In this document: positions 53,501 to 62,315 of the stretch, piece by piece
Layout of the letters: every line of letters starts with the position of its first letter
Position numbering within the stretch: the first letter of the stretch is position 1
Source: Closterium sp. Naga37s-1
Taxonomy: Eukaryota > Streptophyta > Zygnematophyceae > Desmidiales > Closteriaceae
Direction of reading: 5' to 3'
Length of the DNA: 64,000 nucleotides
Assembly: GCA_947471745.1 (NCBI GenBank)
Contig: CANJKZ010000267.1
Coordinates: forward strand, 310,001 to 374,000
Notes under the pieces: model-generated
What the model was told of the DNA's origin: nothing
The model's input: only the letters and a program-made list of their open reading frames with translations
Databases searched by the model: none
Made by a program: the position numbers and the translations under genes

Positions 53501-55793
53501 GGCGAGCAGGTAAGCATGCGGCGAGCAGGTAACCATGTGGCGAGCAGGTAAGCATGCGGCGAGCAGGTAAGCATGCGGTGAGCAGGTAAGCATGCGGCGA
53601 GCAGGTAAGCATGTAGCGAGCAGGTAAGCATGCGGCGAGCAGGTGGGCATGCGGCGAGCAGGTAAGCATGTGGCGAGCAGGTGAGCATGCGGTGAGCAGG
53701 TCAGCATGCGCCGAGCAGGTAAGCATGCGGCGAGCAGGTGAGCATGTGGCGAGCAGGTAAGCATGTGGCGAGCAGGTAAGCATGCGGCGAGCAGGTAAGA
53801 ATGTGGCGAGCAGGTAAGCATGTGGCGAGCAGGTAAGCATGCGGTGAGCAGGTGAGCATGCGTTGAGCAGGTCAGCATGCGCCGAGTAGGTAAGCATGCT
53901 GCGAGCATGTAAGCATGTGGCGAGGAGGTAAGCATGCGGCGAGCAGGTAAGCATGTGGCGAGCAGGTGAGCATGCGGTGAGCAGGTCAGCATGCGCCGAG
54001 CAGGTAAGCATGCGGCGAGCAGGTAAGCATGTGGCGGGCAGGTAAGCATACGGCGAGCAGGTAAGCATGTGGCGAGCAGGTAAGCATGTGGCGAGCAGGC
54101 GAGCATGCGGCAAGCAGGTGAGCATGCGGCGAGCAGGTGAGCATGGGGCGAGCAGGTGAGCATGCGGTGAGTAGGTAAGCATGTGGCGAGCAGGTAAGCA
54201 TGCGGCGAGCAGGTAAGCATGCGGCGAGCAGGTAAGCATGCGGCGAGCAGGTGAGCATGTGGCGAGCAGGTGAGCATGCGGCGAGCAGGTAAGCATGTGG
54301 CGAGCAGGTGAGCATGCGGCGAGCAGGTGAGCATGCTGCGAGCAGGTAAGCATGCGGCGAGCAGGTAAGCATGTGGCGAGCAGGTAAGCATGTGGCGAGC
54401 AGGTAAGCATGTGGCGAGCAGGTAAGCATGTGGCGAGCAGGTAAGCATGCGGCACCTGACTCATCCACGCCCATGCGGGCTGCCATCCACCGCACCGTGC
54501 TGCTGCGGCTGCTGTTTCACATTGTGCCCCATCGTTTACTCTCTTTCTTTCTCTCTCCCCTGCTCCCCTTCCCTCCCCTCCCCCCAGCTGTCCTTCCCCT
54601 TGCTGACGCCTGACTCAGCCAAGCCTATGCGGGCTGCCATTCAGCGCACCGTGCTGCTGCGAGCTGGGCTGGCAGATCTGGTGGCTCAGGAACCCCAGTG
54701 TGAGGAGGCTGTGGTGGGACAGGAGAAGGAGGGGGAGAGGGAGAAGGCTCCCGAGGCACCCCAAAAGCGTGCCGCCATCCAGCGCACATTGTTGCTGCGA
54801 GCCGGACTGGCAGATCTGGTGGCGCGCGTACTGCAAAGGGGTGAGGAGGCCGTGACGGCACGGGAACCCCAGCACGAGGAGGCCATGGTGGGACAGGAGA
54901 AGGAGGGGGATAGGGAGGGGGATTTTGAGGCGCCTCAAAAGGGGGCCGCCATTCACCCGAGACTGCTGCTGCGAGCCGGGCTGACAGATCTGGTGGCGCG
55001 GGAACCCCAACAGCGCGAGGAGCCCGTGACGGCGCTGGAACACCTGCGCGAGGAGGCTGTGGTGGGACAGGAGAAGGAGGGCGAGAGAGAGGGGGCTTTT
55101 GAGGCGCCTCAGAAGCGGGCCGCCATCCACCGCACACTGCTGCAACGATCCGGGCTGGCAAATCTGGTGGCGCGCGCAGCCCAGCGCGAGGAGGCCGTGA
55201 CGGCAGGGGAACCCCAGCACGAGAAGGATCTGGTGGCGCGCGCACCCCAACAGCCCAAGGAGGCTGTGACGGCGCAGGAACACCACCACGAGGAGGCTGT
55301 GGTGGGGAGGGAGAAGGAGGGGGAGAGGGAGGGGGCTTTTGAGGCGCCTCAAAAGCGGGCTGCCATCCACCGCACACTGCTGCTGCGAGCCGGGCTGGCA
55401 GATCTGGTGGCGCGGGAACCCCAACAGCGCGAGGTGGCCGTGACGGCGCGGGAACACCAGCACGAGGAGGCCGTGGTGGGAAAGGAGGAGGGGGGCGAGA
55501 GGGAGGGGGCGTTTGAGGTGCCTCAAAAGTGGGCCGCCATCCACCACAGACTGCTTCTGCGAGCTAGGATGGCAGATCTGATGGCTCGCACAGCCCAGCG
55601 CGAGGAGGACATGGTGGGACAGGAGAAGGAGAAGGAGGGGGTGAGGGAGAGGCAAAGGGATGGAGGGGAGAAGGAGAAGGAGAGGGAGAGAGAGGGGGCT
55701 TTTGAGCCGCCTCAGAAGCGGGCGGCCATCCACCCCGCACTGCTGCTGCGAGCTAGGATGGCAGATCTGATGGCTCGCGCAGCCCAGCACTAG
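50583..55793 (+). CDS. Ulp2/SENP6-like SUMO protease (C48), C-terminal part
   Basis: Exons 50583-50676, 52094-52216 and from 54588 join in phase. They read YLQEEYLVRHKVPRTP..., then VPKQPNLSDCGVFLLLYAQE, then LSFPLLTPDSAKPMRAAIQRT. This matches the end of C48 proteases of the SENP6/7-Ulp2 type: EYLxxEY...PKVPKQxNxSDCGxxLLxY...WFxxxxAxxxRxxI. Gln of PKQPN is the oxyanion residue and Cys of SDCG the nucleophile. The exons with catalytic His and Asp are not seen; Copia6 occupies the DNA just upstream. The last exon adds a tail of seven modules (AAIHRTLLLRAGLADLVARE followed by acidic QHEEAVVGQEKEGERE) and stops at TAG 55791. Predicted role: removal of SUMO from proteins in the nucleus. It may be a truncated pseudogene. 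Confidence 0.72.
50717..51540 (+). repeat. 20-bp minisatellite in protease intron
   Basis: About 41 copies of CTCGAGTATTCGCCACACAG with a second variant class (GCCTCTCAG) clustered after 51300. It sits in the intron between the first two visible protease exons. Frames reading SSIRHTARVFATQLEY or its reverse are artefacts. Confidence 0.93.
51719..52093 (+). pseudogene. Three tandem copies of the protease catalytic-Cys exon
   Basis: Exact 125-bp period: copies begin at 51719, 51844 and 51969, then the used exon at 52094. Each begins after an AG with GTGCCC and encodes VPKQPNLSDCGVFLLLYAQELLSHM, then runs into a shared intron-like segment with the next acceptor. Copy 1 reads VPQQPNLSDWG: the catalytic Cys is Trp. 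Copies 2 and 3 keep Cys. Only the last copy continues to a good donor (52217). The unit is not a multiple of three, so the copies cannot be joined in frame. Confidence 0.85.
52331..54452 (+). repeat. 19-bp array, about 111 copies, of a 5' splice-site motif
   Basis: Unit GTAAGCATGCGGCGAGCAG with variants GTGAGC..., GTCAGCATGCGCC..., ...TGTGGCG... Most units contain CAG|GTAAGC or CAG|GTGAGC, close to the ideal 5' splice site. The array begins where a second, partial copy of the exon end (CDQCKQVV, about 52300) meets GCAG|GTAAGTATG. Local patterns of variants recur (a GTCAGC unit followed by GTAAGC units), which suggests block duplication. It lies in the intron before the last exon. Confidence 0.95.
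54455..54515 (+). pseudogene. Partial copy of the start of the last protease exon
   Basis: Reads PDSSTPMRAAIHRTVLLR, against PDSAKPMRAAIQRTVLLR at 54610-54665. It lies between the 19-bp array and the true acceptor (54586-54587) and looks like one more tandem exon duplication. Confidence 0.7.
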
Positions 55794-57686
55794 GAGGGCG
55801 TGGTGGGACAGGAGGAGGGGGAGAGGGAGGGGTTGAGAGAGAGGCAAAGGGATGGAGGGGAGAAGGAGAAGGAGAGGGAGAGGGAAGGGAGGGAGGAGGA
55901 GCGGAGGGGATGTGGGGTGGGGCGAGAGGGAGGGATGGTAGGGCCGTTGGCGAGGGAGATACAGAGTGTGGAGGGAGAAAGGGGGAGAGGGGAGGGTGGG
56001 GATGGGAGTTTGGCTAGACAGGAAGAGGGACAGAGAAAGGGAACACACGATCAGGATCAGGCGCTACAGCGGGAGCAGCAGCAGGAGCAGAATCGACGCG
56101 TGACTCAAAGTCGCAGTTTGCATGCAATCGTGTCGAGCCAAGAGGGAGGCCCAACGGTCATTGTGCTGCGTCATGCTGGTGGGGGGGTGGCACCGAAGGA
56201 GAGCAGGGGTGGTGGGAAGAGAGAGAGGCGCTTAAAAGAGGTGCTAGCTGGTGGGAAGGAGGAGGAGGGGGAGGAGGGGGATGTGGTGGAGGTGACAGCT
56301 GTGGGGAAGAGGAGGCGGGTGGGATTGGCGGGGAGTGGCACACGGGGGTGGGCGGATGGTAGTGGGGAAGACAAGAAGGAAGGACAGAGAGGACAGGTTT
56401 CTCGGAGCTGGTTGTCGAATGAGGTTGATATGGCGGAGGCGAGACGACGGCAGGGAGGAGAGGAAGTGAAGGAGGATGGGCGTATGAAAGAGGTGGGGTT
56501 GGGGGATGGTGAGCATTTGCGGGTGCCAAGGGGATGCGGAAGAGAAGAAGAGATGGGGGATGAGGGAGGACTGCAAGAGACAGGCGAGGCGCAGGGAGAA
56601 AGCGGCGGATGTAAGGAGTCGTCTGGGGTTCGAGTTGATGCAGGGCATGAGGTGGCATGTGGAGAGCATGAGCTGGCATGTGAAGGGCATGTGTTGATGA
56701 GTGATTCACCCGATGGTGATGATGACGCTGCTGCTGCTCCTACTGCTCTTACTCCTCCTCCGCCTCCTCCTGTTGCCGGTGCTTCGGTTGCTACTGCTGC
56801 TGCTGCTGCTGACCATGACATTGATGGTAATGGCGCTGCTGCTAACAAGGCATGTGGTGGCACCGGTTTTATTGCTTACAATTGGCGTCGTGGGCAGGGG
56901 AATGAACACGCTGCTGTAGCAAGGAAGCTTGGTGAGGGTGGGAAGGCATGTGGTGGTGGTGGTATGGCTACTACTGCTGCGGCTGCTAGTGACGATGACA
57001 ATGATGGTGATGGCCATGCTGCTAGGATGGCGTGTGGTGGCACCGGTGTTGTTACTTACAAGCGGCGCGGTCGGCTGGGGGGCAAACACGCTGCTGCCAG
57101 CAACGGTCGTGTTGCTGGAGCTAGCAAGCATGGTCCGGGTGGCAAGGCATGTGGCATGAGAGACGGGACGAGAGAAGGGACAAGTGGTAGGAGGAGAGAA
57201 GGAAAACGGTTGAAGACTGATCAGGTGGAACATCAAGCAGGAAGGGAGGAAGTGGAACCAGAGGAGCAGAAGCAAGGGGAAGAGGAGAGAGAATGAGGGA
57301 AACGAGAGAAAAGAAACGAGGGTGTAGCATGTGCAATTTGCGGTAGTGACCCACTGCTGGCACAGGGGGGTGAAGCTGATACGTGCGACGGGGGCAATGG
57401 GGGAGAGGGAGGGGAAGAGGATGATGGGGAAAGTGAGGGCGGGCAGGGGGTTGGGGGGGTGTGTGGGAGCAGTGAGGCTGGCAAGTTGGCTGATGCGGCT
57501 ATAGTTTGCATCAGCGACTCTCCTGTGGAGCGGGCGGAGGAGGAGGAGGAGGAGGGGAAGGAGGAGGAGCAGGAGGCAAGTAGAGATGCCTCTATACAGG
57601 TCGGAGATCGAAGCCTCGTGGCGCAGCACGTGCCATGCGCAGTGGGAGTCGCAATAGCGGGGGTGCGTGAGGGAGTCAGTCTGTAG
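55794..57686 (+). pseudogene. Continuation of the protease tail frame after stops
   Basis: The frame of the last exon stays open beyond TAG 55791-55793 to TGA 57294-57296, and again to 57686. Around the TAG the repeats align (AQREEDMVGQEK against AQH-stop-EGVVGQEE), so the TAG is best explained as GAG changed to TAG. The segment is acidic and Gly/Arg-rich. It holds a duplicated module of about 60 residues (KACGGTGFIAYNWRRG / MACGGTGVVTYKRRGR) and ends with GVACAICGSD... and an SDSP stretch. Function unknown. Either the gene has decayed, or the tail is dispensable, or these are polymorphisms. Confidence 0.55.
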
Positions 57687-57689
57687 GTG

Positions 57690-58536
57690 AGTCTAGATTG
57701 TGTCGAATGGAAAGCCATTCTGGAAAGGAGGGGCAAAATGGAGATTCGTAGAATGTTTTTAACGGTGCACGAATGAACGGTGCTTGAGAAAACAGAATAG
57801 ATGGATGAATACATTCGCACTAATTTCAATCTATCCCTCACATGTGCTTCAAGAAAATAAGCCATTCCGGCAAGGCTTCCTGCAGGCCGGATCGCCAACC
57901 ACGATGGGCCATCGTGTATGTGTGCTCCGTGCGAACCCCCAGGCACGAGGCTAGTGCCAGTGAAGAGCGCGAGAGAGGAGGAGCAGGAGAAGGGAAATCA
58001 GGAGGGGAAGGAGGAGCAGGAGAAGGGAAAGGAGGAGGGGAAGGAGGAGGAGCATGAGGAAGAGGAGGAGGGGAAGGAGGAGGAGGAGTAGTAGGAAGAG
58101 GAAGAGGGGAAGGAGCAAGAGGAAGAGGAGGGAAGGAGCAAGAGGAAGAGGAGGAGGGGAAGGAGCAGGAGGAGGAGGAGGAGCAGGAGGAGAAAGAGGG
58201 GAAGGAGGGGTGACCTGGACTTGCGCAGTGGCTTGGACTCTGCCACTGGGCTGCTGTCCTCGCTGCAGAAAGGGGTTGCGAGCACACCCACCCACACACC
58301 CACCCACACACCCAGTAGAGGGAGGGGAAGGAGAGGTAGGAGGAAGGAAATGAGGAGGGGAAGGAGGAGGGAAAGGCAGAGGGGAAGGAGGAGCGGAGGG
58401 GGGAGCGGAAGGGGGTCGGTGGTAGGGACTGGCAGGGTGCGAGGGACATGCGGGGTGATCTGGACTTGCGCAGTGGCTTGGACTCTGCCAGTGGGCTGCT
58501 GCCCTCGCTGCAGAAAGGGGTTGCGAGCGCTCCCAC
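57690..58536. other. Purine-rich DNA with a repeated 246-bp block
   Basis: 57950-58200 is GGAGGAGGAGCAGGA-type low complexity. A block with GCGCAGTGGCTTGGACTCTG and CAGAAAGGGGTTGCGAGC occurs at about 58210 and 58456, and a third time at 60858 beyond the hammerhead element, so the element sits inside this repeat series. No gene was recognised. Confidence 0.6.
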
Positions 58537-58930
58537 GGAGCACCACTTAGTGGTGGGAGACATTACGAGGCTGCGGCTTCTGTAGTTAGCAAAAAAATGT
58601 TTAGAACTCTCAGGCGCAAAGGCCTGGTTGTAGAAAAAAATGTTGTGTGAATCAAATGGTGGTAACTAGTTCCGGCGTGAACGCCTTCGTCAGACCACAA
58701 GAATGAAATGAGCCCCCGAGGTTTATATATATACCCCAAGAAGACCCGGCTACCCTAGAGTAACCTGAATCTAAGCTCAAAATGAAATTCTACAGTAAAA
58801 CTAACTTCAGCACTTACGAGCAGAAACTAAGTAGCTTCCAACTCTCTTAGGCAATTTCCATGCCAGAATCGCCCTCCGTCCTGTAAAAATGTCGCGTGAC
58901 ATTATATCCAGGTGAGTTTTGAGGCGACTC
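58537..58930 (-). repeat. Downstream direct repeat of the hammerhead element
   Basis: 394 bp, about 93% similar by eye to 60373-60769. It starts GGAGCACCACTTAG (plus strand) and ends GGTGAGTTTTGAGGCGACTC. It contains the last codons of the second frame (GYNVTRHFYRTEGDSGMEIA). Confidence 0.92.
58659..58698 (-). ncRNA. Hammerhead ribozyme, core-mutated copy
   Basis: Same stems as the upstream copy, but the conserved GAAA after stem II is GGAA (position A13 changed to G). A13 is invariant in active hammerheads, so this copy should be inactive or very slow. Confidence 0.75.
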
Positions 58931-59683
58931 CAATTCCGCAGCTGAAACTCCGTCTTTCGACCATAGATTATCAGCGCGTGCTGGTGCACATAAGCGGCTA
59001 GCGTTTCTTGGTTTTTCCGTGGCCGGACCCTCCATTTTTTGGAGTATTCGGCTTCTGCTTCTTGTTCCCATGGTGACGACCAGCATTACGGTTGACATTC
59101 TTAGAGAAAGCACGACCCATTGTCTTAGCAGCTGCTCCGAAGTATCATCAGATTTCTTCTTCTGAAGCTGCTTAGGAGTCTGCTTCTTCTCGGAGAAGTT
59201 CCTGGACATCGTGGTCGGTTTGTTAGTCTTAATCGAAAAAGATTTCTTAACATGGTTGTTCTTATCCGAACAAGAAGAAGTCTTGGGACGAGGTGTCGAG
59301 GTAGGCCGCTTCAGATTTGAGCTCAGCCGCTTAACAACTTTCTCAGCTTCTTGCTTCGCGATCTCTCGAATTGCTGGCTCAACACGCAGATTTTCTTCTT
59401 CCATCATCGCATCAGCTTTCCTGTCATCATCTTCCTTCTTCTCCTTAAGGTATGTTTCGGCGACAGCAGCTTCGAGGAAGAACTTGGCCATTGACTCAGT
59501 AAAATCTTTGACGATCAGGTCCTTGAAGAAATTCAGCTTGTCAGAAAGGTTTGTTTTCTTAACACCGAGATCCAAATTCTTTGTCAGATTAATCAAACTT
59601 GTCAGCTGAATCTGGAGCTTCGGGTATATGCCATAAGCATCACTAAGAGCACGATCGACCGCTTTCTTCTTCACATTAATCAT
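58847..59683 (-). CDS. ORF2 of the hammerhead element, 278 residues, Gag/ORF1-like
   Basis: Unrecognised. Residues 1-110 are probably helical (LQIQLTSLINLTKNLDLG, then charged EKKEDDDRKADAMMEEE), followed by a basic Ser/Thr/Lys-rich stretch (KRPTSTPRPKTSS...SFSIKTNKPTTMSR). After about residue 185 the frame looks shifted. One frame over, from about 59150 to 59000, the DNA reads GRAFSKNVNRNAGRHHGNKK...GHGKTKKR, a basic tail ending in a stop that fits nucleic-acid binding better. The 3' end enters the direct repeat. It follows ORF1 in the same frame after one TAA. Inference: RNA-binding/Gag-like protein of the element. Confidence 0.5.
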   Translation of the reverse strand: MINVKKKAVDRALSDAYGIYPKLQIQLTSLINLTKNLDLGVKKTNLSDKLNFFKDLIVKDFTESMAKFFLEAAVAETYLKEKKEDDDRKADAMMEEENLRVEPAIREIAKQEAEKVVKRLSSNLKRPTSTPRPKTSSCSDKNNHVKKSFSIKTNKPTTMSRNFSEKKQTPKQLQKKKSDDTSEQLLRQWVVLSLRMSTVMLVVTMGTRSRSRILQKMEGPATEKPRNASRLCAPARADNLWSKDGVSAAELESPQNSPGYNVTRHFYRTEGDSGMEIA

Positions 59684-59689
59684 GACGAG

Positions 59690-60250
59690 TTAAGGGTGCT
59701 GACAGTATGCTGTACAGGCTTCCATCAGGTCCTTATCAGCTTCCTGCTTCACTTCTTCGTTGTTGCAGACAAAAGCAAATGGCTTGATGCGAATGTTGAG
59801 CGGGATCATACCGTTACTTTTCTGGTCGACCATAGACTGGTGTTGCTGCATCAGCGTACGATACTTCAGAATATGCTTCTTGAAGTCGTTAAAAGCCTGA
59901 ATCTTGAAAGAGTTAAAGCAAGAAGGTGTCGTTTGCTTTTCCAAAAAGGATTCAGAAACTTCTCCCAAGAAGTCAAAAGGATCCGTCATTTTGATGTCGT
60001 TGTCCAAAGTCACCGTCACATTAGCTTTAGGAGCCATTGCAGCAGCAAAACCTCCTTCAACAGGCTTAGGTGCTTCAACACGCTTCGTAACCGGTTGACG
60101 AGAAGCCATCATGTGGAATTGGGGTAGAGTAGCAGGAGAGTCTGCAATATGGCAGATCCGCTTCTTGCTAGGCTGAACTGGAGAGGACTCGATAGGATCC
60201 TCTGGTTCCGAAATGAGGAGTTGATGTTGTTCCTTGGCGAATGACTGCAT
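59690..60250 (-). CDS. ORF1 of the hammerhead element, 186 residues
   Basis: Unrecognised. A hydrophilic N-terminus with KKRICHIAD is followed by a compact part (TDPFDFLGEVSESFLEK, FKIQAFNDFKKHILKYRTLM, IRIKPFAFVCNNEEVKQEADKD). No zinc knuckle, reverse transcriptase or nuclease motif. TAA at 59690-59692 is followed in the same frame by ORF2 (ATG 59683), so ORF1 and ORF2 may be one 467-residue product broken by a stop or read through it. The start codon is the first ATG; an upstream start inside the repeat region is possible. Confidence 0.5.
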   Translation of the reverse strand: MQSFAKEQHQLLISEPEDPIESSPVQPSKKRICHIADSPATLPQFHMMASRQPVTKRVEAPKPVEGGFAAAMAPKANVTVTLDNDIKMTDPFDFLGEVSESFLEKQTTPSCFNSFKIQAFNDFKKHILKYRTLMQQHQSMVDQKSNGMIPLNIRIKPFAFVCNNEEVKQEADKDLMEACTAYCQHP

Positions 60251-60372
60251 TTTTGTAGACTGTCAAGTCGCCTTGGAAATAGTTTCCTTGGGAACAGTTT
60301 TCTTCATTGAAATTGTGATATTTGCTTTGAGTTCGAAACCGGCCTTCGTAGTGGTTGGTGTCGTCAGACCCA

Positions 60373-60769
60373 AGGAGCACCACTTAGTGGTGGGAGACAT
60401 TACGAGGCTGCGGCTTCTATAGTTAGCAAAACATTTGTTTAGAACTCTCAGGCGCAAAGGCCTGGTTGTAGAAAAACATTATTTTATGAATCAAATGGTG
60501 GTAACTAGTTTCGGCGTGAACGCCTTCGTCAGACCACAAGAATAAAATGAGCCCCCGAGGTTTATATGTACACCCTAGGAAGACCCGGCTACCCTACAAT
60601 AACCTGAATCTAAGCTCAAAATGAAAGTCTACAGTAAAACCAACTTCAGCACTTACGAGCAGAAACTAAATAGCTTCCAACTCTCTTAGGCAATTTCCAT
60701 GCCAGAATCGCCCTCCATCTCGTAAAATTGGCGCGTGACATTATATCCAGGTGAGTTTTGAGTCGACTC
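60373..60769 (-). repeat. Upstream direct repeat of the hammerhead element
   Basis: 397 bp, with the intact ribozyme at 60498-60537. Its right edge (GGTGAGTTTTGAGTCGACTC) marks the 5' end of the element as far as the two copies agree. Confidence 0.92.
60498..60537 (-). ncRNA. Type I hammerhead ribozyme, intact core
   Basis: Minus strand: stem I 5' side GTGGT; core CTGACGA; an extra A; stem II GGCG, loop TTCA, CGCC; core GAA; stem III of two pairs (AC/GT) closing a TA loop; cleavage nucleotide T; stem I 3' side ACCAC. All invariant core bases are present and stems I and II are perfectly paired. The cleavage site GUU fits the NUH rule, between 60503 and 60502. Stem III of two pairs is typical of Penelope/retrozyme hammerheads that often act as dimers. 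Confidence 0.85.
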
Positions 60770-62315
60770 AAAATTCACAAGGAGGAGGGGGAGGAGTGGA
60801 GGGGGGAGCGGAAAAGGGTCGGTGGTAGGGACCGGCAGGGTGCGAGGGACATGTGGGGTGATCTGGTCTTGCGCAGTGGCTTGGACTCTGCCACTGGGCT
60901 GCTGTCCTCGCTGCAGAAAGGGGTTGCGAGCGCATCCACCCACACACCCACCCACACACCCAGTGGAGCATGGTGCAGAGGAGAGTGCAGAAGAGGGTAG
61001 AGGGGGTTGAAGATCGAGGGAGGCGTCAATGGCCACCTGAAGCACCTGAAGCACCTGAAGCACCTCGGGCGCCAGGGGCAACTTAGCCAGCGAAGGTTCC
61101 TGAGGGAGCTGAAGAAGTACCTAGGGCATGAGGGGAACCTAGGGGAACAAGATTCGTGAGGAAAGAGAGGCACGAGGGGGAGGATGGGAAGGGCAGCAGA
61201 GAGGCAAGGCGTAAAGGAGGAAGGATTGAGGTTCCGAAGGGAGTGGGATGGGCAGGAGGACAAGTAAGGAGGCGGGGTAGAATCCAGGAGGGCGATGAAG
61301 ACGTGGAAATAGTTGGTGTGGGGATGAGTGGGAGGATGGGTGGGCGCACTGCTGGGAAGGAGGTAGATGAGGATTGCGGTGTGGTGGGCTGCATGGGAAG
61401 GAGGGAGGGGACAGGTGCGGAGTTTTCTATGGGGAAGGGGAGGAGGATGAGATGGAAGTGGAGGAATTGGGAAAGGAGGTTGAGGGAGCAAATGGGGCAG
61501 GGGGAGGGGTGGAAGGGTAGAGAGCAGGAGAGGGCGGATGTGCGGGCGATAGTGAGGGGGTGCAGCAGAGACAGAAGGGGGCGCCATCTCGCTTGGCAGG
61601 GCAGCTTGGGAAGGGAGCGGGATGCATGGGAGCAGGAGAGGGGGGGGTGTGATGTAGGTGTGGTGGATGGGGGGAGTGGAGCGAGCGTGGGGGAGGAATC
61701 GGAGGAAGAGGAAGGTGAAATGATTGAGTGTGAGGAAGAGGAGGTTGAAGAAATGGGTTCAGAGGAAGAGGAGGGAGAGGAAAGAGCCCAAGAGGAGGAC
61801 GAAGCACGATGAGGAGAGGTGGGGACGGGACGAGGGGAAGGAAGAGGAGATCAAGGAGGGGACGGGAGAGCAGGGAGAGGAGGGGAATGGAGAGGAGGGA
61901 GGGGGAAGTGCCCAAGAGGAGGAGGACGAAGCAGAGGATGATGAGTAGAGGGGCGATCGGGATGAGTGGAGGGAAAAGGAGGACGAGGAGAAGGGAGTGA
62001 AGGAGGAGGAGGGAGAGGAGGGAGAGGAGGAAGAGGAAGGAGAGGAGGACGAGGAGGAGGGAGAGGAGGGAGGGAAGGGAGAGGAGGAATACAAGAGAGG
62101 GAAGGGTCTCAAGGGAGGAGGGAGAAGAGGGGGGCTGGGCAGTGGCAAGGAGAGCAAGTGTGTGGTTCAGAGTAGGGCTGACAATGGGAAGGCGAGGGGG
62201 GACCGGGGGAAGTAGGGGGTAGGGGGAGAGAGAGTGAGGAAATATATGGTCCAAACAGGAAGGGAGTGGGGCATGTAGGGGAGGGAGATGGGTGACAGTA
62301 TATTCCCAAAGTAGG
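60770..62315 (+). other. GA-rich DNA with an unrecognised acidic open frame
   Basis: 60780-60960 is the third copy of the block seen at 58.2-58.5 kb. A 12-bp CACCTGAAGCAC triplet repeat lies near 61035-61065. An open plus frame (61156-61812) is rich in Gly, Arg and Glu and ends in EEEEVEEMGSEEEEGEE. It could be an exon tail of the upstream host gene or a composition artefact, and the matching minus frames are equally open. 61810-62160 is almost pure GGAGAGGAGG. I can support no gene. Confidence 0.35.

Larger units (their letters stand above)
58537..60769 (-). mobile_element. Hammerhead-ribozyme element with long direct repeats, Penelope-like or retrozyme-like
   Basis: Two direct repeats, 60373-60769 (upstream in element orientation) and 58537-58930 (downstream), flank an internal region with two minus-strand frames. 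Each repeat holds a type I hammerhead ribozyme fold. Known families with ribozymes inside LTR-like direct repeats are Penelope-like elements (in pseudo-LTRs) and retrozymes. The core word CTGACGAAGGC...GCCGAAAC is of the Penelope type as I know it. No reverse transcriptase is present, so the element would be non-autonomous. It is AT-richer than its flanks and interrupts a GA-rich tandem repeat. No target duplication is evident. Confidence 0.75.

Noticed and set aside
52112..54464. Long minus-strand frames (MLTCSPHAYLLAACLPAR)
   Set aside because: Translation of the 19-bp array in an intron; several frames are equally open.
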